IMG/VR virus record: IMGVR_UViG_3300033992_001111
Span: 1-64,000 of that record
Source: a virus
Reading direction: 5' to 3' (one strand)
Length of the DNA: 64,000 bases
The notes under the pieces were generated by a model. The model saw nothing but the letters and a program-made list of their open reading frames with translations, ran no database searches and was not told the DNA's origin. Positions 62,667 to 64,000 of the stretch are shown here, one piece after another. Each line of letters begins with the position of its first letter. Within the stretch, counting starts at the first letter, position 1. A program made the position numbers and the translations under genes.

Positions 62667-62828
62667 ATGGGAAAGATAGGACGACCTAATAAAGAAGACA
62701 AAGATAAAAAAGTTAAATATGGGATAAGTATTGACCGATATCTTTTCGATAAAATGAAAAACGAGGGGGGTAGTATCTCCAAGTTTATTCAAAAATTAGT
62801 TAAAGAGTATTATGAGAAAATTGACTGA
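62667..62828 (+). CDS. Small ribbon-helix-helix-like DNA-binding protein
   Basis: A 53-residue basic protein: G-R-P-N-K-E-D-K-D-K-K lead, strand V-K-Y-G-I-S-I-D, then helices (Y-L-F-D-K-M-K-N-E, and S-I-S-K-F-I-Q-K-L-V-K-E-Y-Y). This is the ribbon-helix-helix layout. It overlaps the LAGLIDADG gene by 17 nt, exactly as the RHH gene at 40112 overlaps its HNH gene; both overlaps start ATGAGAAAA. Putative repressor or partner of the endonuclease. Confidence 0.7.
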   Translation: MGKIGRPNKEDKDKKVKYGISIDRYLFDKMKNEGGSISKFIQKLVKEYYEKID

Positions 62829-63591
62829 AATTGATTGTAGTCGTATTTGTGATGATTATTTGTTAGGTTTGTCCTATAATTTATTATCAGAAAAATATAA
62901 TATTTGTACTTGGAGTATTGGTAATGTTTTAAGAAAAAATAATATTAAAAGTCGAATCCGTAAACATAGTTGTAATGAAAATTATTTTGAAAAAATAAAT
63001 AGTAATGAGAAGGCGTATTGGTTAGGTTTGTTATTTGCGGACGGGTGTGTTAGAAAACGAAAACAATTTAATGGGAAACACAAACAAGGTGGAATTGTTG
63101 GGATATCATTAAAAAATGGGGATGAATATTTGTTAGAGAAATTAATTATTGACTTGGAGTCAACATATAAACTCACTAAACAAATTAAAGATGAATTTTT
63201 AAGTTATAAGTTAGAAGTTAATAGCTCAAAAATGACCGATGATTTGATTAATTTAGGTTGTGTCCCAAATAAAAGTTTAGTATTATTACCCCCTAATTTA
63301 ACTGATGATTTTATCCCTCATTTTATTAGAGGTTATTTTGACGGTGACGGGTCTATTGGTAGATACAATGGAAGACTTAAATTTAGTTTATTGGGGACAA
63401 ATGATTTGTTAAGTTGGATTTTAAATTTTTTTAAAAATAAAGGAATGAAAACAACCCCCAAAATTAGTAAAAATAAAAATATCCATTCAATTCAAGTAAA
63501 TTCAAAATCGGATATTGAACTAATTCAAAATATTTTATATACTTCATCTAATGATTATTACCTAAAAAGAAAAAAAGAAAAATTTAAATAA
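62812..63591 (+). CDS. LAGLIDADG homing endonuclease
   Basis: A 259-residue free-standing homing endonuclease. Two LAGLIDADG helices are visible: W-L-G-L-L-F-A-D-G-C near 70-79 and I-R-G-Y-F-D-G-D-G-S near 172-181, each with the catalytic acidic residue. An N-terminal region of about 50 residues (D-Y-L-L-G-L-S-Y-N-L-L-S-E-K-Y-N-I) resembles a helix-turn-helix DNA-binding unit. It starts inside the RHH gene and ends 1 nt before an adenine methylase gene. Confidence 0.88.
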   Translation: MRKLTEIDCSRICDDYLLGLSYNLLSEKYNICTWSIGNVLRKNNIKSRIRKHSCNENYFEKINSNEKAYWLGLLFADGCVRKRKQFNGKHKQGGIVGISLKNGDEYLLEKLIIDLESTYKLTKQIKDEFLSYKLEVNSSKMTDDLINLGCVPNKSLVLLPPNLTDDFIPHFIRGYFDGDGSIGRYNGRLKFSLLGTNDLLSWILNFFKNKGMKTTPKISKNKNIHSIQVNSKSDIELIQNILYTSSNDYYLKRKKEKFK

Positions 63592-63592
63592 T

Positions 63593-64000
63593 ATGTGTGT
63601 ATCTTATGTCGGGGGTAAATCTAAAATCGCCCCACAATTAATAATCCCAAATATTCCAAAAGATATTGAAATATTTGTTGAACCTTTTAGTGGTCAATTT
63701 TGGACATTTTTTAAAATGAAATTAGAAGATTATCCAAATCTTAAAACAGTAGTTTATAATGATTTTAATCCATTAAATTATAATATGTATCAATGTTTAC
63801 AAAACCATCAAAGATTGTTAGAAGAATGTGAAAAACTAATAGTTCAAGAAAAAGATGTATTCCCAACAAATCCAATCTGTGAGGAGACGTTTATTAGGTT
63901 TCAGTCTGAAATATTTGATGAAAATTTTAAAGTACATCCTTACGATTACGTTGTTGCTGCAAAATATGTTTATGTTTTAACCCAAGTATTTTCAGGTGCT
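63593..64000 (+). CDS. D12-class (Dam-like) adenine-N6 DNA methyltransferase, 3'-truncated by the window
   Basis: The first 136 residues of a class D12 adenine methylase. Y-V-G-G-K-S-K-I-A-P near the N-terminus is the family start motif, F-V-E-P-F-S-G-Q-F-W (about 28-37) is motif I, and Y-N-D-F-N near 57 is the following acidic loop. The D-P-P-Y catalytic motif would lie beyond the window. It is 1 nt after a homing endonuclease stop, so the endonuclease may target this gene in other phages. It would methylate GATC-like or other sites for protection. Confidence 0.82.
   Translation, partial: MCVSYVGGKSKIAPQLIIPNIPKDIEIFVEPFSGQFWTFFKMKLEDYPNLKTVVYNDFNPLNYNMYQCLQNHQRLLEECEKLIVQEKDVFPTNPICEETFIRFQSEIFDENFKVHPYDYVVAAKYVYVLTQVFSGA

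Overview
The window is a 64-kb piece of a large, AT-rich, strictly lytic-looking genome of a contractile-tailed (T4-type) bacteriophage that most likely infects a member of the Bacteroidota (Flavobacteriia-like). The phage assignment rests on a gp25-like and a gp6-like baseplate wedge protein, a gp7/tail-protein-I-like wedge protein, gp46/gp47-like (SbcC/SbcD) recombination nuclease genes, a DnaG-type primase, a RuvC-like resolvase, a phage-borne class I ribonucleotide reductase, and four free-standing homing endonuclease genes. The host assignment rests on SprB repeats (the gliding-adhesin repeat of Bacteroidota) in tail proteins, a Bacteroidota-type Hc1/histone-H1-like protein, TTTG/TAnnTTTG promoters of the Bacteroidota vegetative type, and no obvious Shine-Dalgarno sequences.

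Layout. 1-1.7 kb: 3' part of nrdA and a terminator. 1.7-19.7 kb: tightly packed baseplate operon (gp25, gp6, a 1581-residue protein, five further virion proteins, gp7-like, SprB-repeat adhesin), interrupted by one HNH gene. 19.7-38 kb: tail fibre/adhesin locus with Thr/Pro linkers, a giant 15-residue-repeat beta-roll fibre, a sulfotransferase plus GT9 glycosyltransferase pair, one small reverse-strand gene, two paralogous Cys-rich fibre proteins and a 742-residue tail protein. 38-49.5 kb: DNA metabolism (HNH, RuvC-like, RHH+HNH cassette, primase, PD-(D/E)XK nuclease, SbcD, SbcC and small proteins), closed by a strong terminator. 49.5-53.8 kb: a single-chain type IIG-like restriction-modification enzyme, two hypothetical genes and a sigma-70 factor. 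53.8-56.7 kb: probable lysis module (membrane proteins, amidase, overlapping spanin-like pair). 56.7-64 kb: conserved small phage proteins, two charged virion-like proteins, Hc1-like protein, DnaJ, an RHH+LAGLIDADG cassette and the start of a D12-class adenine methylase.

Two promoter vocabularies are visible. Most structural, fibre and mobile genes are preceded by the sense-oriented octamer TATTTAT(A/T), either 14-17 nt or 3-4 nt from the start codon. DNA-metabolism genes are preceded by TTTG-N19/21-TAnnTTTG-like host promoters. Together with the phage sigma factor this suggests temporal partition of transcription.

The most unusual element is a cassette present twice (40112-40943 and 62667-63591): a 52/53-residue ribbon-helix-helix-like protein whose gene overlaps the start of a homing endonuclease by exactly 17 nt, both under a TATTTAT(A/T) box, although the two endonucleases belong to unrelated families. 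Nearly every gene is on the + strand; only 30287-30472 and 60856-61500 are on the - strand. No gene-free stretch exceeds 300 bases, and I saw no tRNA, rRNA, CRISPR array, insertion sequence or integrase.
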